Below are positions 1 through 5,606 of a stretch of 5,606 nucleotides of DNA, piece by piece (the first letter of the stretch is position 1; each line of letters opens with the position of its first letter). The notes beneath the pieces were generated by a model. It made no database searches and was not told the DNA's origin. It saw only the letters and a program-made list of their open reading frames with translations. Source of the DNA: Oscillospiraceae bacterium (GTDB lineage: Bacteria > Bacillota > Clostridia > Oscillospirales > Oscillospiraceae). The stretch is from NCBI GenBank assembly GCA_009786775.1, contig WQRL01000147.1:1-5606 (forward strand), read 5' to 3'. The position numbers and the translations under genes were made by a program.

Positions 1-1026
1 TAGCCTGTCTTTGTCTTTTAGAAGTTTCGTAATTTCTTCATACAGCTTCCCGCCTGTACAGTCTTTTTCAAGAATCACCACGGCCCCGCCGATTTTCTCA
101 AGCTGTTGTGCATTGGCCTGCTGATGATTGTTTGTCACATATGGCGACGGAACTAAAATGGCCGGCTTTCCCATAGCTGTCAGCTCGGCAATCGTAGATG
201 CCCCGGCCCTGCACACAACTAAATCCGCTTCTGCCATGACGGCTTGCATGTCATTTATGTATTCCCTGATGCTTATATCCGGTGAAAGCGCATCTACGCC
301 GAGGCGCTTGAGCTTGCCTTGCATTGACTCTAGGCTGTTTTTCCCCGTGGCGTGTATATGGGCAAACTGCCGGTTTTCGGTATTTAGCTTAACTACCTGT
401 GCCATTGCGGTATTCATCCGCTCGGCACCCAGTGAACCCCAGAAGGAAACTACGAGGGGAGTACCGGCTCCCGAAGCGGCTTTGGCCGCCTGCTCTGCCT
501 CTATATTAAAACCTGCCCTTATAGGGGTACCTGTGAAAACTACCTTTTCCGGAACCCTGTAATCTTTTTCAAGGCCGGGAAACGAAACCAAAACCCTGTC
601 CACAACCCCGCTGACCATCTTGGTCGTCAAGCCCGCAACAGCATCTGAGCCATGAATAACTGTTGGAATTTTCAACGAAGCTGCCTTCTTGAGCACAGGA
701 TAACATATATACCCCCCTGTCCCAATAACAGCATCAGGGGCAAACCTTTTAATGAGATTCTCTGCCTTAATCCCCGCTGTTGTAAGGTTTCTAACTGTTT
801 TGGCATTATAGAGCAGATTTCTCGGGGAAATGCTGCGCCGGAGCCCGCTCATTTTGATATTCACAAGATGAAAACCCGACGCAGGTATTAGGCGTTTTTC
901 AAGCTCTTTTCCTGCACCCACAAAAAGCACCCTGCACTGGGGGATTCTCCCCTTGAGTTCTTGAGCTACCGCTAATGCAGGGTTAATATGCCCCGCCGTG
1001 CCTCCACAGGCAATCAGGAAATTCAT
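1..1026 (-). CDS. murG: MurG, UDP-GlcNAc:lipid I GlcNAc transferase (3' end cut by window edge)
   Basis: Peripheral membrane GT-B glycosyltransferase (family GT28) that transfers GlcNAc from UDP-GlcNAc to lipid I, making lipid II on the inner membrane face. 342 codons are visible without a stop; family members are about 355-370 residues, so only a short C-terminal piece is missing. Visible motifs: N-terminal glycine loop CGGTAGH (residues 7-13), second loop GTGGYICYP (102-110), acceptor-side segment beginning IHGSDAVAG (124-132), C-domain loop FWGSLGAERMN (195-205), and the UDP-GlcNAc segment CRAGASTIAEL (272-282) followed by NNHQQANA (299-306), with the nucleotide-site Glu (E281) and Gln pair (Q302, Q303). 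The start is supported by an AGGAG 8 nt upstream. Its ATG overlaps the ftsW stop, implying translational coupling. Oddities: the usual HEQN is HGSD, and the usual GGS is WGS. Fold and role are confident; effects of the substitutions are unknown. Confidence 0.96.
   Translation of the reverse strand, partial: MNFLIACGGTAGHINPALAVAQELKGRIPQCRVLFVGAGKELEKRLIPASGFHLVNIKMSGLRRSISPRNLLYNAKTVRNLTTAGIKAENLIKRFAPDAVIGTGGYICYPVLKKAASLKIPTVIHGSDAVAGLTTKMVSGVVDRVLVSFPGLEKDYRVPEKVVFTGTPIRAGFNIEAEQAAKAASGAGTPLVVSFWGSLGAERMNTAMAQVVKLNTENRQFAHIHATGKNSLESMQGKLKRLGVDALSPDISIREYINDMQAVMAEADLVVCRAGASTIAELTAMGKPAILVPSPYVTNNHQQANAQQLEKIGGAVVILEKDCTGGKLYEEITKLLKDKDRL
1023..1026 (-). other. ATGA stop/start overlap of ftsW and murG
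   Basis: On the minus strand the four bases ATGA hold the murG start (ATG) and the ftsW stop (TGA). This 4-nt overlap is a common sign of translational coupling; here the two products act on successive steps, lipid II formation and its polymerisation. Confidence 0.9.
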
Positions 1027-2366
1027 GCCTTCCGCTCCTGTCCGCCACGTTCTTTAGGCACCGCTACAGGTATTTCCCGCGAAATAGCTAAAACAATGCC
1101 CATTTGAGCAAGCTGAACCCACAGCGCAGTGCCGCCGTAGCTAAATAGCGGCAACGGTATTCCCGTGGCAGGTATAAGCCCTGTCACAACCGCCACATTA
1201 AAGAACACCTGTATGGCAAGCAAACTGGTTATCCCTATTACAATGAGCGAACTGAATCTATCTTTTGCGTGCATTGCAAGCCAGTAACCTCTGATAATTA
1301 GCAAGGCGAACAGGCTCAGTATAAGCATGGCTCCGACAAAGCCCAGCTCTTCTGCTATAACAGCGAAAATAAAGTCATTATGCTCTTCGGGCAGGTACAT
1401 GTATTTCTGCCTGCTCTGGCCTAGGCCTTGGCCTAAAACCCCCCCGGAACCTACAGCATTTAGTGACTGGCGAGTCTGAAATCCGCCGCCGAGCGGGTCA
1501 GCGTCAGGGTCAAGCCAGTTTTCAATGCGCCTGCCCCAGTGCCCCATGCTGCTAAAGTCGATGGATGATGCTGCCGTACCTTCTGCACCTTCCGCGCCCT
1601 CTCCACCGCCGCTCCCCGGCAGCAGTCCGGGCACAAACAAAACCGCAAGCACCAAAGCCAAAGCAGCAGCAGGGATTAAGAAGTATCTCAATCTCGTACC
1701 GCCGGCAAACATCATTATTACCGCAGTAAGGCCTATTATGATAACCGCCGACATGTGCGGCTGGCGCTCCAGAAGTATAACTATTAACGCAGTTATGGCG
1801 ACGAAGGGCAGCACACCGTACTTGATTGTCTTCATCCTTGCTTTTCCGAACCGTACAGCCATTTGAGCAAATGCCAATATTACAGCGACCTTGACGATTT
1901 CTGAGGGCTGAAAGCGAAATCCGTCTGCACCGCCTAAGGCAAGCCATCTTGTAGCTCCGTTTACCCTGGTTCCGAAAAGCTCTACAGCCACCAGGAGACC
2001 TATTGAAACTACGAGCAAAAGCATGATCCATCTGCTCATAAATCTCACGCTAAAACGGGAAATACCCACCATGAGCAGCACTCCGCTCAATGCAAAAATC
2101 GACTGATCTCTAAATAGCCTCAAAGGCTCACCTGTCATGTATGTGGCAGAAACAAAACTTGCAGAAAGCACCATTATAAGACCTATGGCCAGCAGCAGCA
2201 AAGTTATCAGTAGAAACGGCTTGTCAACTCCAGGGCCGCTTGAAATAGGCTCTACATATTCTTTTTCAAGTTTCCGCTCCGTCCAATTGGGCATACCTTC
2301 CGCTTTTGTACCAGCGCTTATATCCCCAAAGTGCTCTATTTGATTGTTAAATCTAAATCTGTCCAT
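1023..2366 (-). CDS. ftsW: FtsW/SpoVE-type SEDS lipid II polymerase
   Basis: Integral membrane SEDS glycosyltransferase that polymerises lipid II into glycan strands, working with a class B PBP at the septum (FtsW) or in the spore cortex (SpoVE). The 447-residue product has about ten hydrophobic segments, the first near residue 50. Family motifs: NGATRWL (136-142), FQPSEIVK (152-159), QPHMS (202-206), the large extracytoplasmic loop (about 248-333) with QSLNAVGSGG (300-309) and YLPEEHNDFIFA (324-335), and IPLPLFSYGGT (402-412). D331 in the last loop motif matches the essential Asp of SEDS proteins. The protein is longer than the usual 365-400 residues because of a hydrophilic N-terminal tail (about 49 residues) and a Gly/Glu/Ala-rich loop insert (249-268). 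Start at 2366 is preferred for its GGAGAAAG; an in-frame ATG at 2294 has a purine stretch too close (1 nt) to serve. FtsW and SpoVE cannot be separated from sequence; next to murG either name is used. Confidence 0.95.
   Translation of the reverse strand: MDRFRFNNQIEHFGDISAGTKAEGMPNWTERKLEKEYVEPISSGPGVDKPFLLITLLLLAIGLIMVLSASFVSATYMTGEPLRLFRDQSIFALSGVLLMVGISRFSVRFMSRWIMLLLVVSIGLLVAVELFGTRVNGATRWLALGGADGFRFQPSEIVKVAVILAFAQMAVRFGKARMKTIKYGVLPFVAITALIVILLERQPHMSAVIIIGLTAVIMMFAGGTRLRYFLIPAAALALVLAVLFVPGLLPGSGGGEGAEGAEGTAASSIDFSSMGHWGRRIENWLDPDADPLGGGFQTRQSLNAVGSGGVLGQGLGQSRQKYMYLPEEHNDFIFAVIAEELGFVGAMLILSLFALLIIRGYWLAMHAKDRFSSLIVIGITSLLAIQVFFNVAVVTGLIPATGIPLPLFSYGGTALWVQLAQMGIVLAISREIPVAVPKERGGQERKA
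1035..1039 (-). promoter_or_regulatory. Ribosome binding site of murG inside ftsW
   Basis: AGGAG lies 8 nt before the murG ATG, wholly within the last codons of ftsW. It fixes the murG start at 1026 and, with the ATGA stop/start overlap at 1023-1026, points to coupled or reinitiating translation of the two genes. Confidence 0.8.
1578..1601 (-). repeat. In-frame Glu-Gly-Ala repeat in the FtsW loop
   Basis: Residues 256-263 of the FtsW product read EGAEGAEG, nearly three turns of a Glu-Gly-Ala unit, inside a longer low-complexity stretch (249-268) rich in Gly, Glu, Ala and Ser. The codons differ between turns (ggc gcg gaa, then ggt gca gaa), so this is not a fresh DNA duplication. It sits at the start of the large extracytoplasmic loop that also carries the catalytic Asp region. 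Confidence 0.75.
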
Positions 2367-2373
2367 ACTATAA

Positions 2374-2381
2374 CTTTCTCC
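2374..2381 (-). promoter_or_regulatory. Ribosome binding site of ftsW
   Basis: GGAGAAAG precedes the ATG at 2366 with a 7-nt spacer measured from its last base, or 11 nt from the GGAG core. It decides between two in-frame starts (2366 and 2294) in favour of the upstream one. Its first G closes a possible small hairpin. Confidence 0.65.
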
Positions 2382-2398
2382 AATTAGGCTGCTAACTG
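2381..2398 (-). other. Possible small hairpin before ftsW
   Basis: In the mraY-ftsW gap the transcribed strand reads CAGTTAG-CAGC-CTAATTG, a 7-bp stem with a 4-nt loop. One of the seven pairs is a G-U wobble, which pairs only in the minus-strand RNA. The stem is AU-rich and weak, has no following U-run, so it is not an intrinsic terminator. It ends on the first G of the ftsW Shine-Dalgarno. It may be chance. Confidence 0.3.
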
Positions 2399-2409
2399 AT
2401 GTTTCGGCT

Positions 2410-3402
2410 TTACGCTGTCAGCTTGCCCATTATTCCCAAAAATGAAATTACCGCAAACACTGCCGAAACCGCTGTAAATACTGTAAATAGCTTATATTCA
2501 CTCCACCCAAGCATTTCAAAGTGATGGTGAATCGGTGCCATTTTGAACACGCGTTTGCCCTTAGTAATCTTAAAATATACCACCTGAATTATATCTGAGA
2601 GGGTTTCCACAAAATAGACAATCCCAAGGGGTATCAGCACAAGAGGCATATCTGCAACAAATGCCATCGCACACACAACGCCTCCTAGAAACAGCGAACC
2701 TGTGTCGCCCATAAAAACTTTGGCGGGGTGGAAATTATAAAACAAGAATGCGATAAGCCCCCCCAGCAGTGCAGCTGCAAAAATCCCGAGAGCCTGAAAG
2801 CTCAAAAGAACTGCCACTACAACAAACCATACCGCCACAGGAATCGTGACCCCTGTTGCAAGCCCGTCTACACCATCTGTTATGTTTACGGAATTGACAG
2901 TCCCCACAGCTACAAATGTCACGAAAACATAATAGACCGGAGCCGGAATGTCAATAAACACATTTACAAAGGGCACATAGAGTTCAGGTGTAAGGTTTCC
3001 TGCCTGCCTCATTAAAAGCACGAACCCCAAAGCGGCAACTACCTGTAGAAGAAGTTTATGCCAAGCCCTAAGCCCTAGGTTTTGCTTCTTTCTGAGCTTT
3101 TCATAGTCGTCAAAAAATCCTATTGCAGAAAATACTAGGGCAAAAGCCAAAATAAACAAGTGGCTGAGGTCACCGTTTCTTATAGCTACAATCCCGGCGG
3201 TGAGGCATGCGGCGGTTATTCCGACAATAAACATCAGCCCGCCCATTATGGGAGTACCCTGCTTGTTGCTGTGCCAAGTCGGGCCATCTTCGCGTATGGT
3301 CTGACCCGCTTTGAGCCGCTTTAAGGCGGGCACGAGGAATCTTCCCAAAAGCATTGTAACTAAAAATGAAATTAAAAACGCTAATACTATTTGCAAAGCC
3401 AT
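2410..3402 (-). CDS. mraY: MraY, phospho-MurNAc-pentapeptide translocase
   Basis: Polytopic membrane enzyme that transfers phospho-MurNAc-pentapeptide from the UDP precursor to undecaprenyl phosphate, giving lipid I and UMP; it needs Mg2+. The 330-residue length is normal for Gram-positive MraY (about 320-330; E. coli 360). Visible motifs: KQGTPIMGG (47-55), the Asp pair in GFFDDYEKL (95-103; D98, D99), NSVNITDGVDGLA (170-182), FYNFHPAKVFMGDTGS (221-236) with the catalytic-site D233, and the histidine motif PIHHHFE (290-296). About ten hydrophobic segments are spread along the protein with an N-terminal membrane anchor, as the family requires. The start is supported by AGGGG 8 nt upstream and by alignment of the N-terminus with the first membrane segment. 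It follows murE by 35 nt and precedes ftsW by 43 nt; murF and murD, often found in these two positions, are missing. No residue of the catalytic motifs is altered. Confidence 0.98.
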   Translation of the reverse strand: MALQIVLAFLISFLVTMLLGRFLVPALKRLKAGQTIREDGPTWHSNKQGTPIMGGLMFIVGITAACLTAGIVAIRNGDLSHLFILAFALVFSAIGFFDDYEKLRKKQNLGLRAWHKLLLQVVAALGFVLLMRQAGNLTPELYVPFVNVFIDIPAPVYYVFVTFVAVGTVNSVNITDGVDGLATGVTIPVAVWFVVVAVLLSFQALGIFAAALLGGLIAFLFYNFHPAKVFMGDTGSLFLGGVVCAMAFVADMPLVLIPLGIVYFVETLSDIIQVVYFKITKGKRVFKMAPIHHHFEMLGWSEYKLFTVFTAVSAVFAVISFLGIMGKLTA

Positions 3403-3410
3403 TGGCTTTT

Positions 3411-3415
3411 CCCCT
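3411..3415 (-). promoter_or_regulatory. Ribosome binding site of mraY
   Basis: AGGGG, extended by AAAA, stands 8 nt before the mraY ATG at 3402. It overlaps the downstream copy of a tandem heptamer in the murE-mraY gap. Confidence 0.75.
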
Positions 3416-3427
3416 AACTTCTAACTT
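3414..3427 (-). repeat. Tandem AAGTTAG heptamer in the murE-mraY gap
   Basis: Two perfect, adjoining copies of AAGTTAG on the transcribed strand lie between the murE stop and the mraY start. The downstream copy runs into the mraY Shine-Dalgarno. The repeat is short enough to have arisen by slippage and no function is evident. Confidence 0.6.
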
Positions 3428-3437
3428 CCCGCCGGAG

Positions 3438-4880
3438 TTATTTTTTCAGGCACTCTGCCACCACTTCCCGTTCGTCAAAGTGAATTTTTTCTTTGCCGAG
3501 AATCTGGTATGTCTCGTGACCTTTGCCTGCGAGAATTATGACATCTCCAGCCTGTGCATTTTCAACGGCCCAATGTATAGCTTCACGCCTGTTCTCTATT
3601 ACTTTGTAGGGAGTCTTTGTATTTTTCATCCCCGCAAGAATCTCTTTTATAATCTCTGCCGGGTCCTCTGTCCGGGGGTTATCAGATGTAACAATCACAA
3701 AGTCTGAATATTCCGCCGCGATACCTCCCATCAGAGGTCTTTTTTTGTTATCCCTGTCACCGCCACAGCCGAATAGCGTCACCACCCTGCCTGTCGCCGA
3801 ACCCTTTACAGTTGTCACTATCTTCTCAAGGGCATCAGGGGTGTGGGCATAGTCTATGAGCACCGTGAAGTCCCCGTCTACAGGCACGACCTCCGCCCTG
3901 CCTTTCACACCGCTACAGTCACTGAGCGCCTGCGTCACCTGTTCAGGGTTTAAGCCCAGAAGGTGTGCCGCCGCCATGACAGCGAGGGCGTTATAGACTG
4001 AGAACATCCCCGGGATATGCAGTTCAACTCTCACTAAATGCCCGATTGTCAGGGCGCAAAACGCCACTTTGCCTGCATACAGCTTGACATCTTTACCTAC
4101 GAGATTCGCACTGTCGTTATTTACTGCATAGCTCAGTACAGGCCCTTTTGCCTTTTCTATCATTATATCCGCATACTCGTCATCAATGTTAATTGCAGAA
4201 TTTTTGCTAATCCCAAAAAGCTGAGCCTTCGCTTCGGCATAATTTTCCATGCTGCCGTGAAAATCCAGATGCTCGGGGGTGAGGTTTGTGAACACACCCA
4301 CCTCGTATTCCATGCCATGCACACGGCTTAGGGAAAGGGCGTGTGAGGAAACCTCCATAACGGCATATTTGCAGCCCGCTTCTACCATTTTCTGAAGAAG
4401 CTCTTGAATATCATAAGATTCCGGAGTCGTCAGGTTCGACGGAATCTCTTCCTCCCCAATCATGTTAAGGCTCGTGCCCATCAGGCCTGCCTTGCAACCT
4501 GTACACTGCTCAATTACTGACTTTAGCAAAGTTGTAACAGTAGTCTTGCCATTTGTGCCTGTGACACCGACAAGTATTAGCTTTTCTGCCGGATAGCCAA
4601 ACCATGCACTAGATAAAATGGCGAGAGCTTTTCTGGAGTCCTCTACCAGCACGTAGGGCACATCCGCTTCCGGCTTTTTCTCACAGATAACACATGCCGC
4701 CCCTTTTTCCATAGCCAAAGGGATGTAGTCATGCCCATCGGACTCAAACCCTGAAACCGCAACAAAAACGCTGCCGGCTTCTAGTTTGCGCGTGTCGAAG
4801 GAAACCCCGTGAATCTCCATGTCCACACCAGTGTTTTGGTCTATAACTTCAATTTTCTCAAGCAGTTGTCCTAACTTCAT
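3438..4880 (-). CDS. murE: MurE, UDP-MurNAc-tripeptide ligase (meso-DAP type)
   Basis: Cytoplasmic ATP-dependent Mur ligase that adds the third amino acid to UDP-MurNAc-L-Ala-D-Glu. At 480 residues it has full family length. Domain 1 (about 1-100) carries the UDP-MurNAc-binding segment HGVSFDTRKLEAG (24-36). The central ATPase domain has the P-loop GVTGTNGKTT (105-114), TTPES (151-155), EVSSHAL (176-182) and the HLDFHGSMENYAEAKAQLF stretch, whose K218 matches the carbamylated lysine of Mur ligases. The C-terminal domain starts near DYAHTPDAL (343-351) and includes GCGGDRD (371-377), DNPR (400-403) and GKGHE (452-456). DNPR is the signature of meso-diaminopimelate-specific MurE; lysine-adding enzymes differ there, so DAP is the likely substrate. 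GGGAG 7 nt upstream supports the start at 4880. It follows the PBP gene by 39 nt. All catalytic motifs look intact. Confidence 0.98.
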   Translation of the reverse strand: MKLGQLLEKIEVIDQNTGVDMEIHGVSFDTRKLEAGSVFVAVSGFESDGHDYIPLAMEKGAACVICEKKPEADVPYVLVEDSRKALAILSSAWFGYPAEKLILVGVTGTNGKTTVTTLLKSVIEQCTGCKAGLMGTSLNMIGEEEIPSNLTTPESYDIQELLQKMVEAGCKYAVMEVSSHALSLSRVHGMEYEVGVFTNLTPEHLDFHGSMENYAEAKAQLFGISKNSAINIDDEYADIMIEKAKGPVLSYAVNNDSANLVGKDVKLYAGKVAFCALTIGHLVRVELHIPGMFSVYNALAVMAAAHLLGLNPEQVTQALSDCSGVKGRAEVVPVDGDFTVLIDYAHTPDALEKIVTTVKGSATGRVVTLFGCGGDRDNKKRPLMGGIAAEYSDFVIVTSDNPRTEDPAEIIKEILAGMKNTKTPYKVIENRREAIHWAVENAQAGDVIILAGKGHETYQILGKEKIHFDEREVVAECLKK

Positions 4881-4887
4881 TGATTTT

Positions 4888-4892
4888 CTCCC
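4888..4892 (-). promoter_or_regulatory. Ribosome binding site of murE
   Basis: GGGAG ends 7 nt before the murE ATG at 4880, in the 39-nt gap after the PBP gene. The rest of that gap shows no promoter, terminator or stem-loop. Confidence 0.75.
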
Positions 4893-4919
4893 GCCGTGCT
4901 TACTCTTTGCTTTGTATAT

Positions 4920-5606
4920 TTAGTGCAGCATATCTGCAATCGCCATGTCAATCAAAGTGACTTCTATAACTGAGCCATATGCCACCTGCTGCCCCTCAGG
5001 AACCGCCTGTACCGAAACTTCCGCTCTGGCGGCTGACGGCGGGACACCTGTTGTCCTAATAAACAACCCCCTGTTAGCCAGTGTCCTGCGAGCTCCCTCA
5101 AAGGTCATGCCTGATAGGCTGGGCACTGTCACCTCATGGTCAGGAACTTCCGAGTCTGTAAACAAACGCACTGTAGTGCCGGAAGAAACCCGGGCGTTCG
5201 GCTGCGGAAGCTGTGCAATTACCCTCTCCCCACTACCTATAACCTCGTGGTCAAGCCTGAGGTTTCTCAAGGCATTTGTCGCCTCAAACAAGGGGCGCTC
5301 TGCAACTCTAGGTACGTATACACTGAGGTCTTGCAGTTGTTCTTCCGTGTACTGAGGAGTGATTCCTAGCGATATAGGGAGGATATCAGCAAGCATGCTT
5401 CCCACAACAGGAGCCGCCATGCCACCACCTGTCGCCGACAGCCCTGTGGCGCGGCACGGTGCTTCAAGTATTACCAAAATTACTATTTCAGGATCCTCTA
5501 CAGGGGCAAACCCTACAAACGAAACTGTTACATCTCCGCGCGCGCCTTCATATGTAAGAGCGAGCTGAACCACGTCTTCGGATGTACCCGTCTTGCCACC
5601 CACTCT
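4920..5606 (-). CDS. spoVD: Class B penicillin-binding protein with two PASTA domains (C-terminal part; 5' end outside window)
   Basis: C-terminal 228 residues of a DD-transpeptidase of the PBP2B/SpoVD/FtsI family, an outer-surface, membrane-anchored enzyme that crosslinks glycan strands made by its SEDS partner. The frame is open through the window edge (first codon at 5606), so the GTG at 5603 is internal and not a start. The fragment opens with the third active-site motif, KTGTSE (residues 5-10 of the fragment); the SxxK and SxN motifs lie outside. The end of the transpeptidase fold follows, with VSFVGFAP (28-35) and GGGMAAPV (60-67). Two PASTA domains come next, about 95-150 and 158-220, each with the V-P start and the closing G-x-x-V pattern; the protein stops 8 residues later. 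Position directly before murE matches spoVD in Bacillus, but two PASTA domains resemble PBP2B/PBP2x, so a division role (ftsI/pbpB) is equally possible and the symbol is positional only. Confidence 0.93.
   Translation of the reverse strand, partial: RVGGKTGTSEDVVQLALTYEGARGDVTVSFVGFAPVEDPEIVILVILEAPCRATGLSATGGGMAAPVVGSMLADILPISLGITPQYTEEQLQDLSVYVPRVAERPLFEATNALRNLRLDHEVIGSGERVIAQLPQPNARVSSGTTVRLFTDSEVPDHEVTVPSLSGMTFEGARRTLANRGLFIRTTGVPPSAARAEVSVQAVPEGQQVAYGSVIEVTLIDMAIADMLH

Noticed and set aside
128..562. Open frame of 144 codons on the plus strand inside murG
   Set aside because: Antisense to well-conserved murG coding sequence; composition is of a shadow frame and no recognisable domain or ribosome binding site is seen.
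708..716. Run of six C/G near the MurG GTGGY motif as a possible frameshift site
   Set aside because: The reading frame is continuous and gives the expected GTGGYICYP motif across it, so there is no sign of a sequencing or programmed shift.
652..891. Open frame of 79 codons on the plus strand inside murG
   Set aside because: Antisense shadow; the minus strand here encodes the MurG N-terminal domain with its conserved motifs.
1417..1436. Palindromic run of GGCCTAGGCC followed by further GGCC words
   Set aside because: It is the codon run for LGQGLGQ, a conserved FtsW loop motif, with repeated ggc codons; no need for a separate DNA element.
1525..2031. Open frames on both strands inside ftsW (plus 1525-1866, minus 1552-2031)
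   Set aside because: They overlap ftsW in other frames, and the ftsW frame carries all family motifs; the alternative products show no domain.
4881..4919. Possible promoter or terminator between the PBP gene and murE
   Set aside because: Only a ribosome binding site is visible; no stem with a U-run and no convincing -35/-10 pair in 39 nt.
4945..5568. Plus-strand open frames opposite the PBP gene
   Set aside because: Antisense to the transpeptidase end and PASTA domains; no recognisable product.

Overview
The window is a compact stretch of the division and cell wall (dcw) cluster, read entirely on the minus strand. In transcription order (right to left) it holds the C-terminal end of a class B penicillin-binding protein with PASTA domains, then murE, mraY, ftsW (spoVE-like), and a murG that runs off the left edge. 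About 97% of the window is coding. The three gaps are 35-43 nt, ftsW and murG overlap by 4 nt, and I see no terminator or internal promoter, so this looks like one polycistronic unit.

The organism is most likely an anaerobic Firmicute of class Clostridia, probably near the Ruminococcaceae/Oscillospiraceae. The evidence is a PASTA-bearing PBP directly upstream of murE, purine-rich Shine-Dalgarno sequences 7-8 nt before each start, and motif variants in MurG (GTGGYICYP, FWGSLGA) and FtsW (QPHMS) that I associate from memory with that group. The lineage call is an inference. MurE carries the DNPR motif of meso-diaminopimelate-adding enzymes, so the peptidoglycan is probably DAP-type.

The genes cover successive steps of peptidoglycan synthesis. 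MurE adds the third stem-peptide residue in the cytoplasm. MraY moves phospho-MurNAc-pentapeptide onto undecaprenyl phosphate (lipid I). MurG adds GlcNAc (lipid II). FtsW polymerises lipid II outside the membrane, and the PBP crosslinks the glycan as its septal transpeptidase partner. The steps between MurE and MraY/MurG that need MurD and MurF are not encoded here: the usual murF slot (murE-mraY) and murD slot (mraY-ftsW) contain only short leaders.

I found no mobile element, CRISPR array, RNA gene or unknown gene. The points worth a second look are substitutions in MurG acceptor/donor-site residues, the absence of murD and murF, an acidic glycine-rich repeat in the large extracytoplasmic loop of FtsW, and small leader structures upstream of ftsW and mraY. 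This is mostly a conserved housekeeping region, not a new system.
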